Shown piece by piece: positions 43,952 through 52,539 of a DNA stretch of 64,000 nucleotides. The translations under genes were made by a program, and so were the position numbers. The stretch is taken from the NCBI GenBank assembly GCA_963722815.1, contig CAVROM010000011.1:124001-188000 (forward strand), written 5' to 3'. Under the pieces are notes generated by a model. The model saw only the letters and a program-made list of their open reading frames with translations, was not told where the DNA came from and did not search any database. Position 1 is the stretch's first letter. Each line of letters begins with the position of its first letter. The stretch is from DASQFQ01 sp963722815 (lineage in GTDB: Bacteria; Actinomycetota; Thermoleophilia; Solirubrobacterales; Solirubrobacteraceae).

Positions 43952-45124
43952 ATGGCCACCCGCGTCTCCGTCCCACGCCAGTCCGACGACTACACCCACG
44001 ACGCCGCCTCCGCGCGGCGCGACTTCTTGAAGGAGCACGCCGGCGCCTCGCTCGAGCACGTCGGCTCGTACTCCTTCGACCCCAGCGGTCTCCCCGGGAA
44101 CATCGAGCACTTCACCGGCGTTGCGCAGGTCCCGCTCGGGATCGCCGGCCCGCTGCTCGTCAACGGCGAGCATGCCCAGGGCGAGTTCTACGTCCCGATG
44201 GCAACCGCCGAGGGCACGCTCGTCGCCTCCTACAACCGCGGCATGAAGCTGCTGCACGAGGCCGGCGGCGTGAAGACCACGATCATGGCCGACCGCATGC
44301 AGCGGGCCCCGGCGTTCCTGTTCGAGGACGCCCGCGGCGCGCGCGACTTCGGAGAGTGGCTCGACGAGCACTTCGACGAGATCCGCGAGGTCGCCGAGTC
44401 GACCACCAAGTCCGGCCGGCTGCAGGACATCGAGCAGTACTCGGCCAGCCGCATCCTCTATACGCGCTTCAACTACACGACCGGCGACGCCGCCGGCCAG
44501 AACATGACCGGCAAGGCCACGCAGGCCGCCTGCCACTGGATCCTCGAGCAGTACCCGGCGATCGACCGCTTCTTCCTCGAGGGCAACTTCGCCACCGACA
44601 AGAAGTCGTCGCAGATCAACATGCTGCGCACGCGCGGCAAGCGCGTCGTAGCGGAAGCGATCATTCCGGACGCGCTGTTCCGGGAGATCATGCACTCCAG
44701 CAGCGAGATGATGTACCGGGCGCGCCAGGTCTCGAACCTCGGCGGCTTCATGTCCGGCGTCAACAACAACGGCGCCCACTCGGCCAACGGCATCACCGCG
44801 ATGTTCATCGCCACGGGGCAGGACGTCGCGAACGTCGCGGAGTCGTCCGCCGCCTTCACCTACGCGGAGCTGCGCGAGAACGGCGACTACTACTACTCGG
44901 TCACGATCCCGTCGCTGATCGTGGGCACCTACGGCGGCGGCACCGGCCTCGCCACCCAGCGCGAGTGCCTCGAGCTGCTCGACTGCTACGGCAAGGACAA
45001 GGTGCGCAAGTTCACCGAGATCGTGGCGGCGACGGTGCTGTGCGGCGAGCTGTCGCTCGGCTCGGCGATCGTCGCCGAGGAGTGGGTCAACGCCCACGAC
45101 CTGCACGGAAGGAACCGTCCCTAG
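43952..45124 (+). CDS. hydroxymethylglutaryl-CoA reductase, class I type
   Basis: Reduces HMG-CoA to mevalonate with NADPH. In the 390-residue protein the catalytic residues are visible: Glu in YVPMATAEGTLVASYNRG (about 71-88), Lys in ATDKKSSQINM, Asp in GDAAGQNM, and His in the C-terminal NAHDLHGRN. The dimerisation segment VPLGIAGPLLVNG is of class I form, as in archaea and eukaryotes. No other mevalonate gene is nearby, and most actinobacteria use the MEP pathway, so horizontal origin or a special product is possible. It may form an operon with the ArsA genes. The TAG stop shares a CTAG with the LysR gene. Confidence 0.93.
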   Translation: MATRVSVPRQSDDYTHDAASARRDFLKEHAGASLEHVGSYSFDPSGLPGNIEHFTGVAQVPLGIAGPLLVNGEHAQGEFYVPMATAEGTLVASYNRGMKLLHEAGGVKTTIMADRMQRAPAFLFEDARGARDFGEWLDEHFDEIREVAESTTKSGRLQDIEQYSASRILYTRFNYTTGDAAGQNMTGKATQAACHWILEQYPAIDRFFLEGNFATDKKSSQINMLRTRGKRVVAEAIIPDALFREIMHSSSEMMYRARQVSNLGGFMSGVNNNGAHSANGITAMFIATGQDVANVAESSAAFTYAELRENGDYYYSVTIPSLIVGTYGGGTGLATQRECLELLDCYGKDKVRKFTEIVAATVLCGELSLGSAIVAEEWVNAHDLHGRNRP

Positions 45125-45984
45125 AGCGCGCCACGGATCGCGTCGAGCGCCCGGCGCAGCGTGAGCGGCGGCGTGCCGTGGCGCAGCACGGCGACGACCG
45201 GCAGCGCGAGCGGCGGGTCGACCGGCACGAGCGCGACGTCGCGGTGCGGCGTGTCGTCGATCGGCCAGACGGCCACCGCGGTGCCGCGGGCGACGTCGGC
45301 GAGCCCGTCGCGCCCCACGACAGTCGAGACCGTCCAGTCGACGTCGATACCGGTGAGCAACTCCTGCAGCGCACGCGTGCCCGTGGAGCTGCGCGACCAG
45401 ATCAGCACCCGCTCGCCGGCGAGGTCGGCCAGCGTGACGGGCGTGCGGCGGCGCGCGAAGCGATGGCCGCGCGGGACCGCCAGCCCGCCCGGCGTCTCGC
45501 CCAGCGGCAGCACGTGGCGGCCGGGCCCCGGCTGCGCGTAGCGCGCGAGCACGAGGTCGGCGAGCCCGTCGCGCAGCTGGGGGCCGACGGCCGCGGGGCG
45601 GGACTCGACGAGGTCGAGCTGCAAGCCCGGCAGCGCGGCGCCCACGGCGTCGAGGATCCGCTCGACCTCGCCCTGGCTGATGCCGGGCGACATGCCGAGC
45701 GCCAGCGTCTGCGGCGGCGCGCCGCCGAGCTCGCGTGCTCGCGCCAGCGCCGCGTCGGCGGCGGCCACGAGCGACCCCGCGTCCTCGGCAAGCGCCGCGC
45801 CCGCGGCGGTCGGCTCGACCCGGTGGGTCGTCCGCTCGATCAGCGGCACGCCGAGCTCCGCCTCCAGCCGCGCGACCGTGCGGCTCACGGCCTGCTGGGC
45901 GACGTGGAGCTCGCGCGCGGCCTTGGTGAACGACCGGTGGCGGACGACGGCGGCGAGGACGGTGAGCGAGCGGAGGTCGGCCAC
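45121..45984 (-). CDS. LysR-family transcriptional regulator
   Basis: A 287-residue regulator from GTG 45984. The winged helix is SLTVLAAVVRHRSFTKAARELHVAQQAVSRTVARLEAELGVPLIER, followed by the effector-binding domain (LALGMSPGISQGEVERIL, DLVLARYAQPG, GLAVPRGHRFA). It is divergent from the aldo/keto reductase at 46055 and probably regulates it. An inverted repeat overlaps its start codon. Confidence 0.94.
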   Translation of the reverse strand: MADLRSLTVLAAVVRHRSFTKAARELHVAQQAVSRTVARLEAELGVPLIERTTHRVEPTAAGAALAEDAGSLVAAADAALARARELGGAPPQTLALGMSPGISQGEVERILDAVGAALPGLQLDLVESRPAAVGPQLRDGLADLVLARYAQPGPGRHVLPLGETPGGLAVPRGHRFARRRTPVTLADLAGERVLIWSRSSTGTRALQELLTGIDVDWTVSTVVGRDGLADVARGTAVAVWPIDDTPHRDVALVPVDPPLALPVVAVLRHGTPPLTLRRALDAIRGAL

Positions 45985-45997
45985 AACGATCGGTTGT
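45983..45997. promoter_or_regulatory. possible LysR autoregulatory operator
   Basis: Arms ACAAC (45983-45987) and GTTGT (45993-45997) flank GATCG in the LysR/aldo-keto reductase intergenic region. The dyad overlaps the LysR GTG start codon. The T-N11-A rule is loosely met. Confidence 0.4.
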
Positions 45998-46054
45998 GAG
46001 CATACGCCGCATCGGCGTTTCTACTTCGTCCACTCCGCGGGCACCCTGAACCGT

Positions 46055-47057
46055 ATGGATACGAGAAAGCTTGGAACCACCGGCCCCACCGTCAGCGCCA
46101 TCGGCCTCGGCTGCATGGGCATGAGCCCCGGCGTCTACGGCGCCTCCGACGAAGCGGAGTCGGTCGCCACCATCCACGCGGCCATCGACGCCGGCGTCAC
46201 CCTGCTCGACACGGGCGACTTCTACGGCATGGGCCACAACGAGCTGCTGATCGGACGCGCGCTGCGCGACCGCAGCCGCGACGACATCGCGCTCAGCGTC
46301 AAGTTCGGCGCCCAGCGCGGCCCGGATGGCGCATGGCTCGGCTTCGACGGCAGCCCGGCCGCGGTCAAGACGTCGCTCGCCTACACGCTGCAGCGGCTCG
46401 GCACCGACCACGTCGACGTCTACCGCCCCGCGCGGCTCGACCCCGACTACCCCGGTCGAGGACACCGTCGGCGCGATCGCCGAGCTCATCGAGGCCGGCT
46501 ACGTGCGCCACATCGGCCTCTCCGAGGTCGGCGCCGAGACGATCCACCGCGCCGCCGCGGTCGCTCCGATCGCCGACCTCCAGATCGAGTGGTCGCTGAT
46601 CTCGCGCGGCGTCGAGGACGAGATCGTCGACGCCTGCCGCGAGCACGGCATCGGCATCACCGCCTACGGCGTGCTCTCGCGCGGGCTGATCTCGGGCCAC
46701 TGGTCGCGCGATCGCGAGACGGGCGGCTCGGACTTCCGCGCCACGATGAGCCCGCGCTTCCAGGGCGACGCGCTCGACCACAACCTCCAGCTCGTGGAGA
46801 CGCTGCGGGAGGTCGCCGACGGCGTCGGCGCCTCGCCCGCACAGGCGGCGATCGCGTGGGTCCTCGCGCGCGGCGAGGACGTCGTGCCGGTGATCGGCGC
46901 GCGCCGCCGCGACCGGCTCGACGAGGCGCTCGGCGCGCTCGACGTCACGTTCGACGACGCGACCCTCGCCCGCCTCGACGACGCGTTCCCGCCCGGCGTG
47001 GCCGTGGGCGACCGCTACGCCGCGGCCCAGATGGGGATGCTCGACTCCGAGCGCTGA
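46055..47057 (+). pseudogene. aldo/keto reductase with a single frameshift
   Basis: The gene starts MDTRKLGTTGPTVSAIGLGCMGMSPGVYG and keeps Asp/Tyr in LLDTGDFYGMG and Lys in SVKFGA. It reads in frame to about codon 132 and then shifts. The continuation (VEDTVGAIAELIEAGYVRHIGLSE, QIEWSLISRG, WVLARGEDVVPVIGARRRDRL) lies in the next frame. One surplus C in the CCCC run at 46450-46453 explains it. Otherwise it looks like a complete enzyme of about 334 residues. The divergent LysR gene is the likely regulator. Confidence 0.88.
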
Positions 47058-47066
47058 GCCGCTCAG

Positions 47067-47105
47067 CCCCCCGCTAGGCAGCAAGCTGCCTGGCTTGGCG
47101 CCTAG
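47067..47105. repeat. palindromic element between convergent genes
   Basis: A full solitary copy (C-run, GCTAGGCAGCAAGCTGCC, GGCTTGGCGCCTAG). It begins ten bases after the reductase stop. Its terminal CTAG (47102-47105) provides the TAG stop of the small membrane-protein gene on the minus strand. Confidence 0.95.
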
Positions 47106-47299
47106 CGGTCGGAGAGATAGATCCCGAGCGGGAGGCCGAGCGTGGCCATGAAGATCAGGCCGATCCCGGCCGCGATCAGCGTCTTGGACTTGTAGAGGTG
47201 GCCGATGCCGCCCAGCAGGAAGCCCGCGGCCATCAGGACCACGAACGGGACGGGCGACGGGTCGAACGCGGCCAGCGGCAGGGGCGGCGAGCATTCCAC
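47102..47299 (-). CDS. small two-helix membrane protein
   Basis: A 65-residue protein with two hydrophobic helices (VPFVVLMAAGFLLGGIGHLY and AAGIGLIFMATLGLPLGIYL). The first ten residues are uncertain. It is divergent from the MoxR gene (20 bases). No family is assigned. Confidence 0.55.
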   Translation of the reverse strand: MECSPPLPLAAFDPSPVPFVVLMAAGFLLGGIGHLYKSKTLIAAGIGLIFMATLGLPLGIYLSDR

Positions 47300-47319
47300 A
47301 GTTCCTAGACTCCTGAGCC

Positions 47320-48201
47320 ATGAGCGTCGAACCGGCTGCGGTCGAAGACGTCGCCGCCGGCCTCCGCGGCGTCGGCTACCTGCCGGGCGAGTCCACCGCG
47401 CTGGTCTCGTTCCTGGCCGCCCGCCTCGGCAAGCCGGTGCTCGTCGAGGGCCCCGCGGGCGTCGGCAAGACCGAGCTGGCCAAGGCGCTGGCGAAGTACC
47501 TCGACCGCCGGCTCGTGCGCCTGCAGTGCTACGAGGGGCTCGACGAGGCCAAGGCGCTGTACGAGTGGAACTACCGCAAGCAGCTCCTGCGCATCCAGGC
47601 GGAAGCCCAGGGCACCGGGTGGGACGCGGTGCAGGACGACATCTTCGGCGAGGAGTTCCTGCTCGAGCGGCCGCTGATGACCGCGATCGCCTCGCCCGAG
47701 CCGGTCGTGCTGCTGATCGACGAGATCGACAAGACCGACCAGGAGTTCGAGGCGATGCTGCTCGAGCTGCTGTCCGACTTCCAGATCTCGATCCCCGAGC
47801 TGGGCCGCATCGAGGCGCGCACGCACCCGGTGGTGCTGCTGACCTCCAACAACACGCGCGAGCTGACCGAGGCGCTCAAGCGCCGCTGCCTCTACCTGTG
47901 GCTCGACTACCCCTCGAGCGAGCACGAGCTCGAGATCGTGCGGCTGCACGCGCCCGAGCTGCCGGAGAAGGTCGCGCAGCGGCTCGTCGAGGTGGTCCAG
48001 ATGGTGCGCGAGCTCGACCTCAAGAAGCCGCCCTCGATCGCCGAGTCGATCGACTGGGCGCGCGCGCTGCTGCTGCTCGGCGCCGAGGACATCGACGCCG
48101 ACGTCTTCCGCTCGACGCTCTCGATCATCGTCAAGCACCGCACCGACCTCGACACCGTGGCCGAGCGGGTCGGCGTGCGGCTCGGGGCGGCCGCGACTTG
48201 A
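47320..48201 (+). CDS. MoxR-family AAA+ ATPase (CoxD-like)
   Basis: A 293-residue AAA+ protein with Walker A EGPAGVGKTELAKALA (about 44-59), Walker B VVLLIDEIDKTDQEFEAMLLELLSD and sensor 1 LTSNNTRELTEALKRRC. MoxR ATPases work with VWA-domain proteins to insert metals or mature enzymes. The partner is encoded directly downstream with overlapping stop/start (TTGA). No dehydrogenase target such as a CO-dehydrogenase-type operon is in the window. Confidence 0.93.
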   Translation: MSVEPAAVEDVAAGLRGVGYLPGESTALVSFLAARLGKPVLVEGPAGVGKTELAKALAKYLDRRLVRLQCYEGLDEAKALYEWNYRKQLLRIQAEAQGTGWDAVQDDIFGEEFLLERPLMTAIASPEPVVLLIDEIDKTDQEFEAMLLELLSDFQISIPELGRIEARTHPVVLLTSNNTRELTEALKRRCLYLWLDYPSSEHELEIVRLHAPELPEKVAQRLVEVVQMVRELDLKKPPSIAESIDWARALLLLGAEDIDADVFRSTLSIIVKHRTDLDTVAERVGVRLGAAAT

Positions 48202-49580
48202 GCCTCCCGGCCGGGGTCGTCGCGTTCGCGGAGGAGCTGCGGGCGGAAGGGCTCGCGGTCGGCACCTCCGAGCTGCTCGACGCCTTCGGCGCCCTCGGCG
48301 AGGTCAGCTGGACCGAGGAGTCCGCATTCCGCGAGACGCTGGCCGCCACGCTCGCCAAGTCGCCCGAGGACCGGCGCGTCTTCGACCTCGTGTTCGAGCG
48401 CTTCTTCTTCCGCGCCGCGGAGGCGGCGGCGATGGAGCAGGGCGTGCGCGAAGGGCCGGCGGGCGCCGGCTCGGAGGACGAGGACGGCATCACCGGCGGG
48501 GAGCAGATCGACTACGACAACCTGCGCGAGCAGCTGCTCCAGGCCATCCGCGACGGCGACGAGTCGGCCATGCGCGACCTCGCGCGGCTGGCGATCGTCG
48601 CCTTCGGCCGCCGCGGCGAGGGCTCGGGCGTGCTCGGCGTCGACGTGCAGCGCATCCGCCGCGCGCTCGGCCTGCGCTCGGAGCCCGGCGGGCCCGTGCG
48701 CGAGATGGACGGCGAGCTGCCTCCACCGCCGCTGACCCGCGACCAGATCCGGCGCTTCGAGCAGCTCCTGCGCCGCGAGCTCGAGCGCGCGCAGATCGAG
48801 CGCACGCAGTCGCTGCCGCCCTCGCGGCCGCTGAACGAGTTGGACCGGGCGTTGCCGAGCGGCCCGCTGCAGGACCTTGCCGCCGTCCACCGCGTCGTCG
48901 CCCAGCTCAAGCGCCGGCTCGCCACCCAGGGGCACGAGACGCGCGGCCGGAAGCGGCACGCGCACGTCGACGTGCGCCGCACGATGCGCGCGTCGCTGCA
49001 GACCGGCGGCGTGCCGGTCGAGCTCAAGTACCGCCCGCGGCGGCCGAAGCGCCCGGAGCTGTACGTGCTGTGCGACGTCTCCACCTCGGTCACCAGCGCC
49101 TCGGTGTTCTTCCTGTCCGTGCTGCACGCGCTGCACGACGCGTTCCGCAAGATGCGCTCGTTCGTGTTCGTCGAGCGGATCTCGGAGGTCACCGAGGTCT
49201 TCGAGCGCGAGCGCTCGTTCCGCGCCGTCTCCGACGCGATCTCGAAGAACGCCGGCGTGGCGGACGTGTCGGGCTACACCGACTACGGCCGCGTGTGGCG
49301 CGAGTTCCTCGGCTCGGTCGCCGACGACCTGCACCCGCGCGCGACGGTGATCGTGCTCGGCGACGCGCGCACCAACGGCCGCGACCCGCGCGCGGACGTC
49401 TTCGCCTCGATCGTCGCGCTCGCCGGCCGCACGTTCTGGCTCAACCCCGAGCCGCGGCTGTACTGGAACTACGGCGACTCCGTGATCAGCGCCTACGAGC
49501 AGCACTGCGAGGCGTACGAGTGCTGGACGACGCGCCAGCTCGAGGACTTCGTGAAGGCGCTGACGAGGCCGTACGCGTGA
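48198..49580 (+). CDS. VWA-domain protein (CoxE-like)
   Basis: A 460-residue protein starting at TTG 48198. The N-terminal helical half ends in an Asp/Glu-rich linker. The C-terminal von Willebrand A domain holds a MIDAS-type motif in LYVLCDVSTSVTSASVFFLSVLHAL (DxSxS) and the Thr/Asp segments GYTDYGRVWREF and VLGDARTNG. Its layout and pairing with the MoxR ATPase match CoxD/CoxE chaperone pairs. The stop overlaps the next gene (GTGA). Confidence 0.92.
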   Translation: MSLPAGVVAFAEELRAEGLAVGTSELLDAFGALGEVSWTEESAFRETLAATLAKSPEDRRVFDLVFERFFFRAAEAAAMEQGVREGPAGAGSEDEDGITGGEQIDYDNLREQLLQAIRDGDESAMRDLARLAIVAFGRRGEGSGVLGVDVQRIRRALGLRSEPGGPVREMDGELPPPPLTRDQIRRFEQLLRRELERAQIERTQSLPPSRPLNELDRALPSGPLQDLAAVHRVVAQLKRRLATQGHETRGRKRHAHVDVRRTMRASLQTGGVPVELKYRPRRPKRPELYVLCDVSTSVTSASVFFLSVLHALHDAFRKMRSFVFVERISEVTEVFERERSFRAVSDAISKNAGVADVSGYTDYGRVWREFLGSVADDLHPRATVIVLGDARTNGRDPRADVFASIVALAGRTFWLNPEPRLYWNYGDSVISAYEQHCEAYECWTTRQLEDFVKALTRPYA

Positions 49581-50014
49581 GCCGCGTCGTCGCCCCGGGG
49601 CCGGAGGGCGCCCGGGAGATCATCGACGGCGGCCGCTACATGACGCTGGCCACCGCCGACGCGGCAGGCGTGCCGTGGGCGTCGCCGGTCTGGTACGCGC
49701 CGCGCGGGTACTCCGAGCTGTTCTGGATCTCGTATCCGGACGCCCGCCACTCGCGCAACCTGGCCGAGCGCCCGCAGCTCTCGATCGTCATCTTCGACAG
49801 CACCGTGGCGCCCAACCACGGGCAGGCGGTCTACATGACCGCCGAGGCGGAGCAGACGACGGACGGGCTGGAGGTCTTCTCCGCCCGCTCGGTGGCGCAG
49901 GGCCTGGGCGAGTGGAAGGACCTCAGCGGGCCGCTGCGGCTCTACCGCGCGGTGGTGTCCGAGCACTGGATGCTCGGCGAGGGCCCCGACAAGCGCGTGC
50001 GCGTCACTCCTTAG
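49577..50014 (+). CDS. pyridoxamine 5'-phosphate oxidase-like flavin-binding protein
   Basis: A 145-residue split-barrel protein: REIIDGGRYMTLATADAAGVPWASPVWYAP at the start, then ELFWISYPDARHSRNLAERPQLSIVIFDS, typical of FMN- or F420-binding PPOX-fold proteins. The actual cofactor and substrate are unknown. It is coupled to the MoxR-VWA pair by a 4-base overlap. Its 3' end overlaps the converging cyclase gene by 11 bases. Confidence 0.88.
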   Translation: MSRVVAPGPEGAREIIDGGRYMTLATADAAGVPWASPVWYAPRGYSELFWISYPDARHSRNLAERPQLSIVIFDSTVAPNHGQAVYMTAEAEQTTDGLEVFSARSVAQGLGEWKDLSGPLRLYRAVVSEHWMLGEGPDKRVRVTP

Positions 50015-51107
50015 CGCGCGGCCGGTACGTCTTGAGCGGCTTGTTGAGGCCCTTGAGCTTCTTCTCGCCCGCCTCCGACCACGCGAACGTGTCGTCGCCG
50101 ACGCGCTGCTTGACCGTGTCGGAGACCAGCACGGCGCCGGGCCGCGCGCGGCCGGTCAGGCGGCTCGCGACGTTGACCGTGGAGCCGAACCAGTCGCCCC
50201 AGCGGTTGATGGCCGGGCCGAAGGCGACGCCGGCGCGCAGCGGCGGAAAGTTCTCCTCCGCCTCGGCGCGCTCGATCAGCTCGAGGCAGGTGCTGACGGC
50301 GGACGCGGCGTCGGGGGAGACGAACATCACCGCGTCGCCGATCTGCTTGACCACGCGCACGGGCGGCTCGACCACCTCGCTCGCCATCTTCGACAGCCGG
50401 CCGGCGAGCCCGCCGAGCTCCTCGACGTCGACGGTCTCCCCCAGCTCGGTGAAGCCGACGAGGTCGGCGAACGCGACGGCGGTCTCCGTACGGTCGGAGA
50501 CCTTCCCTGACGTGCGCTCGGCGATCCCGAGGACGTCGTTGCGCAGCAGCTGCTGCAGGTGGAGCAGGAACACGTGGTCGAGCAGGCGACTCGACAGCGG
50601 CAGCAGCTCCTCGGCCTGGCTCTGGAGCCGGCGGGCGAGCGCGAGCTCGGTGTCGCCCGGCTCGAGGAACGTCTGGGCGAACAGCGTGCGCAGCGCCTCG
50701 GCGTAGCGGACCATGCCGCGGCCGAGCACGCGCGTGACCTCGAGCGTGTCCTCGGTCGAGAAGCCCGCGGCCGCGATCGCGGCGGTGTCCTTCGCCCCCT
50801 CGAGGTCGGCGTTGCCGAGCACCTCCGCGTCGGGGTCGGGCGCCGCCAGCCCGAGCGCCTGGCGGTACCGCCGCAGGTGGTCGAGCTCGAGCCCCGCCGC
50901 GTCGGCGATCTGGCGCTGGCTGTAGGTCTTGTCCCCGGCCAGCAGGCGCTCGACCGGGAGCAGCACGAGCCGGTCCTCCGCGACCGCCTGCTTGAGCTCG
51001 GCGACGTCGCAGCCCTCGTCGCGGAGGTAGTCGAGCAGCTCGATCCGGCCCTTCCGGTGGTCGTCGTCCTCGAGCCCCTCGAGCAGCCCTTCGGCTTCCC
51101 AGTCCAT
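50004..51107 (-). CDS. HTH-like/adenylate cyclase paralogue
   Basis: A 367-residue protein from ATG 51107 (MDWEAEGLLEGLEDDD). The N-terminal 100 residues contain a winged-helix-like region (GDKTYSQRQIADAAGLELDHLRRYRQALG). The middle is helical. The C-terminal class III cyclase domain has FADLVGFTELG, VKQIGDAVMFV and GSTVNVASRL, so catalytic Asp, Asn and Arg residues appear present. It shares the overall plan of the cyclase at 11184-12350. The GNAT gene upstream ends 13 bases before its start. Confidence 0.88.
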   Translation of the reverse strand: MDWEAEGLLEGLEDDDHRKGRIELLDYLRDEGCDVAELKQAVAEDRLVLLPVERLLAGDKTYSQRQIADAAGLELDHLRRYRQALGLAAPDPDAEVLGNADLEGAKDTAAIAAAGFSTEDTLEVTRVLGRGMVRYAEALRTLFAQTFLEPGDTELALARRLQSQAEELLPLSSRLLDHVFLLHLQQLLRNDVLGIAERTSGKVSDRTETAVAFADLVGFTELGETVDVEELGGLAGRLSKMASEVVEPPVRVVKQIGDAVMFVSPDAASAVSTCLELIERAEAEENFPPLRAGVAFGPAINRWGDWFGSTVNVASRLTGRARPGAVLVSDTVKQRVGDDTFAWSEAGEKKLKGLNKPLKTYRPRAKE

Positions 51108-51120
51108 GGTGCGCGAGACG

Positions 51121-51645
51121 CTACAAAAGCTCGTCGGCGAGCAGGTCCATGAGCAGCCCGTCATGCCAGCTGCCGTTGGCGGCGCGCTCATAGCGGCGCA
51201 GGATGCCGACCGGCTTGAACCCGAGCTTCGCGTACGCCCGGATCGCGTTCTCGTTGTGCGCGGCGGGGTCGATCGTCAGGCGGTGGTGGCCACGCTCCTC
51301 GATCAGGTAGGTGATCACGAGCCGCAGCGCCTCGGGGCCGAGCCCCTGGCCCTGGTGCGCAGTCGCGAGGCTGATGTCCAGCGCCGCGTGCTTGTACTCG
51401 TCGGTCTCCTCGTAGACGAGCAGCAGCCCGGCGATCTCGCCCCCGATCTCGATCACGTTGACGTGCTCCTCGTCCTGCTCGATCAGGTCCCGCCGCACGC
51501 GCGCCTCGTCCCACTCGTGCCACCAGCGCGCGACCGCGGGCTCGGTCAGCAGGGCGTGCAGCGCCGGCGCGTCGTCCTCACGCACCGGGCGGAGCGTGAC
51601 TCTGAGGCCGTGGAGGACGGGCAGCGGGTCCACGAGCCATAGCAT
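51121..51645 (-). CDS. GNAT acetyltransferase resembling AAC(6')/RimJ type
   Basis: A 174-residue acetyltransferase: LRVTLRPVREDDAPALHALLTEPAVARWWHEWD, then VIEIGGEIAGLLLVYEETDEYKHAALDISLA, the acetyl-CoA loop AHQGQGLGPEALRLV and AHNENAIRAYAKLGFKPVGILRRYE. This pattern is shared by aminoglycoside 6'-N-acetyltransferases of the AAC(6')-I/30 group and housekeeping RimJ-like enzymes. Resistance cannot be inferred from sequence alone. Confidence 0.88.
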   Translation of the reverse strand: MLWLVDPLPVLHGLRVTLRPVREDDAPALHALLTEPAVARWWHEWDEARVRRDLIEQDEEHVNVIEIGGEIAGLLLVYEETDEYKHAALDISLATAHQGQGLGPEALRLVITYLIEERGHHRLTIDPAAHNENAIRAYAKLGFKPVGILRRYERAANGSWHDGLLMDLLADELL

Positions 51646-51653
51646 GGCGAAGC

Positions 51654-52436
51654 TTGAATCGGCCGTCCTTCGAAGAGTTGCAGTTCCGTATCCGGAACCT
51701 GCTCCGCCGCCGGGGCTTCGAGGTCGTGCGCACCGGCCTCCCCGAGGCCAATGTGCTCGGGCTGCACCTCGACCGCCTGTTCGACCGGCTGGCGATCAAC
51801 GTCGTCCTCGATGTAGGAGCCGGCGGCGGCGACTTCGGCCGGTGGCTGCGACGCAACGGCTACACGGGGCGTATCGCGTCCTTCGAGCCGGTCTCCGACA
51901 GCTTCCAGCGACTTGCGGGCCACAGCGCCGCAGACCCAGGGTGGGAGGCATTCGAGCTGGCACTCGGGTCAGAGGACGGCAGCGCCGAGATCAACGTGTC
52001 CGAGCTGCGCGTGTTCAGCTCGTTCCTCGAGCGCAGCCGTTACTCGGCGGACGAGGTCGGCGAGTCGGCCGCGGTCGTGCGGACGGAGACCGTCCCGGTG
52101 CGGCGGCTCGACGGGCTGGCTCAGCGGGCGTTCGGTGGCGTCGCCGAGCCGCGTGTCTACCTCAAGATGGACACCCAGGGGTGGGATCTCGAGGTGCTTG
52201 CGGGGGCGTCCGGCTGCCTCGGGGCGATCGTGGCCTTCCAGTCCGAGGTCGCGGTGCACCCACTCTACGAGGGCATGCCCGCGCTCCAAGACTCGCTTGC
52301 GCGCTTCGAGGGGCTCTGCTTCGGCATCTCGGGGCTGTTCCCGGTGACGCTCGACTCCAACCTGGAGGTCGTCGAGTTCGATTGCGTCGCCGTGCGACAC
52401 GGCGCGGCGCGGGGGGCGGACGGCCTGGAGCGGTAG
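51654..52436 (+). CDS. FkbM-family methyltransferase
   Basis: A 260-residue methyltransferase from TTG 51654. Motif I is VVLDVGAGGGDFGRWLRRNGY (about 45-65), followed by FEPVSDSFQRL, the variable loop LALGSEDGSAEINVSE and VYLKMDTQGWDLEVLAGA, all usual for FkbM enzymes that O-methylate sugars or polyketides. The acceptor is unknown. It is divergent from the GNAT gene by eight bases and ends 15 bases before the TPP riboswitch. Confidence 0.92.
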   Translation: MNRPSFEELQFRIRNLLRRRGFEVVRTGLPEANVLGLHLDRLFDRLAINVVLDVGAGGGDFGRWLRRNGYTGRIASFEPVSDSFQRLAGHSAADPGWEAFELALGSEDGSAEINVSELRVFSSFLERSRYSADEVGESAAVVRTETVPVRRLDGLAQRAFGGVAEPRVYLKMDTQGWDLEVLAGASGCLGAIVAFQSEVAVHPLYEGMPALQDSLARFEGLCFGISGLFPVTLDSNLEVVEFDCVAVRHGAARGADGLER

Positions 52437-52451
52437 GCTCTTCGCAGACCA

Positions 52452-52538
52452 ACAGGGGGGCTGGCGGAGGCCGGCTGAGATAGCGCCCGATCTGGCGCTG
52501 ACCCTTCGAACCTGTGGGGTAATGCCCGCGGAGGGAGC
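52452..52538 (+). promoter_or_regulatory. TPP riboswitch (THI element)
   Basis: The conserved core of the thiamine pyrophosphate aptamer is present in order: a G-run, CTGAGATAG (52475-52483), ACCCTTCGAACCTG (52501-52514) and GGGTAATGCC (52517-52526), then GCGGAGGGAG. The final GGAGGGAG is also the ribosome binding site of the first transporter gene, 5 bases before its ATG, so TPP binding should block translation. Confidence 0.96.
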
Positions 52539-52539
52539 G

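Noticed and set aside
42830..46489. Minus-strand frame of 1,219 codons
   Set aside because: It is antisense to several well-supported genes including HMG-CoA reductase, and its composition is that of a shadow frame.
51121..51645. Aminoglycoside resistance gene
   Set aside because: The GNAT resembles AAC(6') enzymes in pattern only. Housekeeping relatives share it and there is no mobile-element context.
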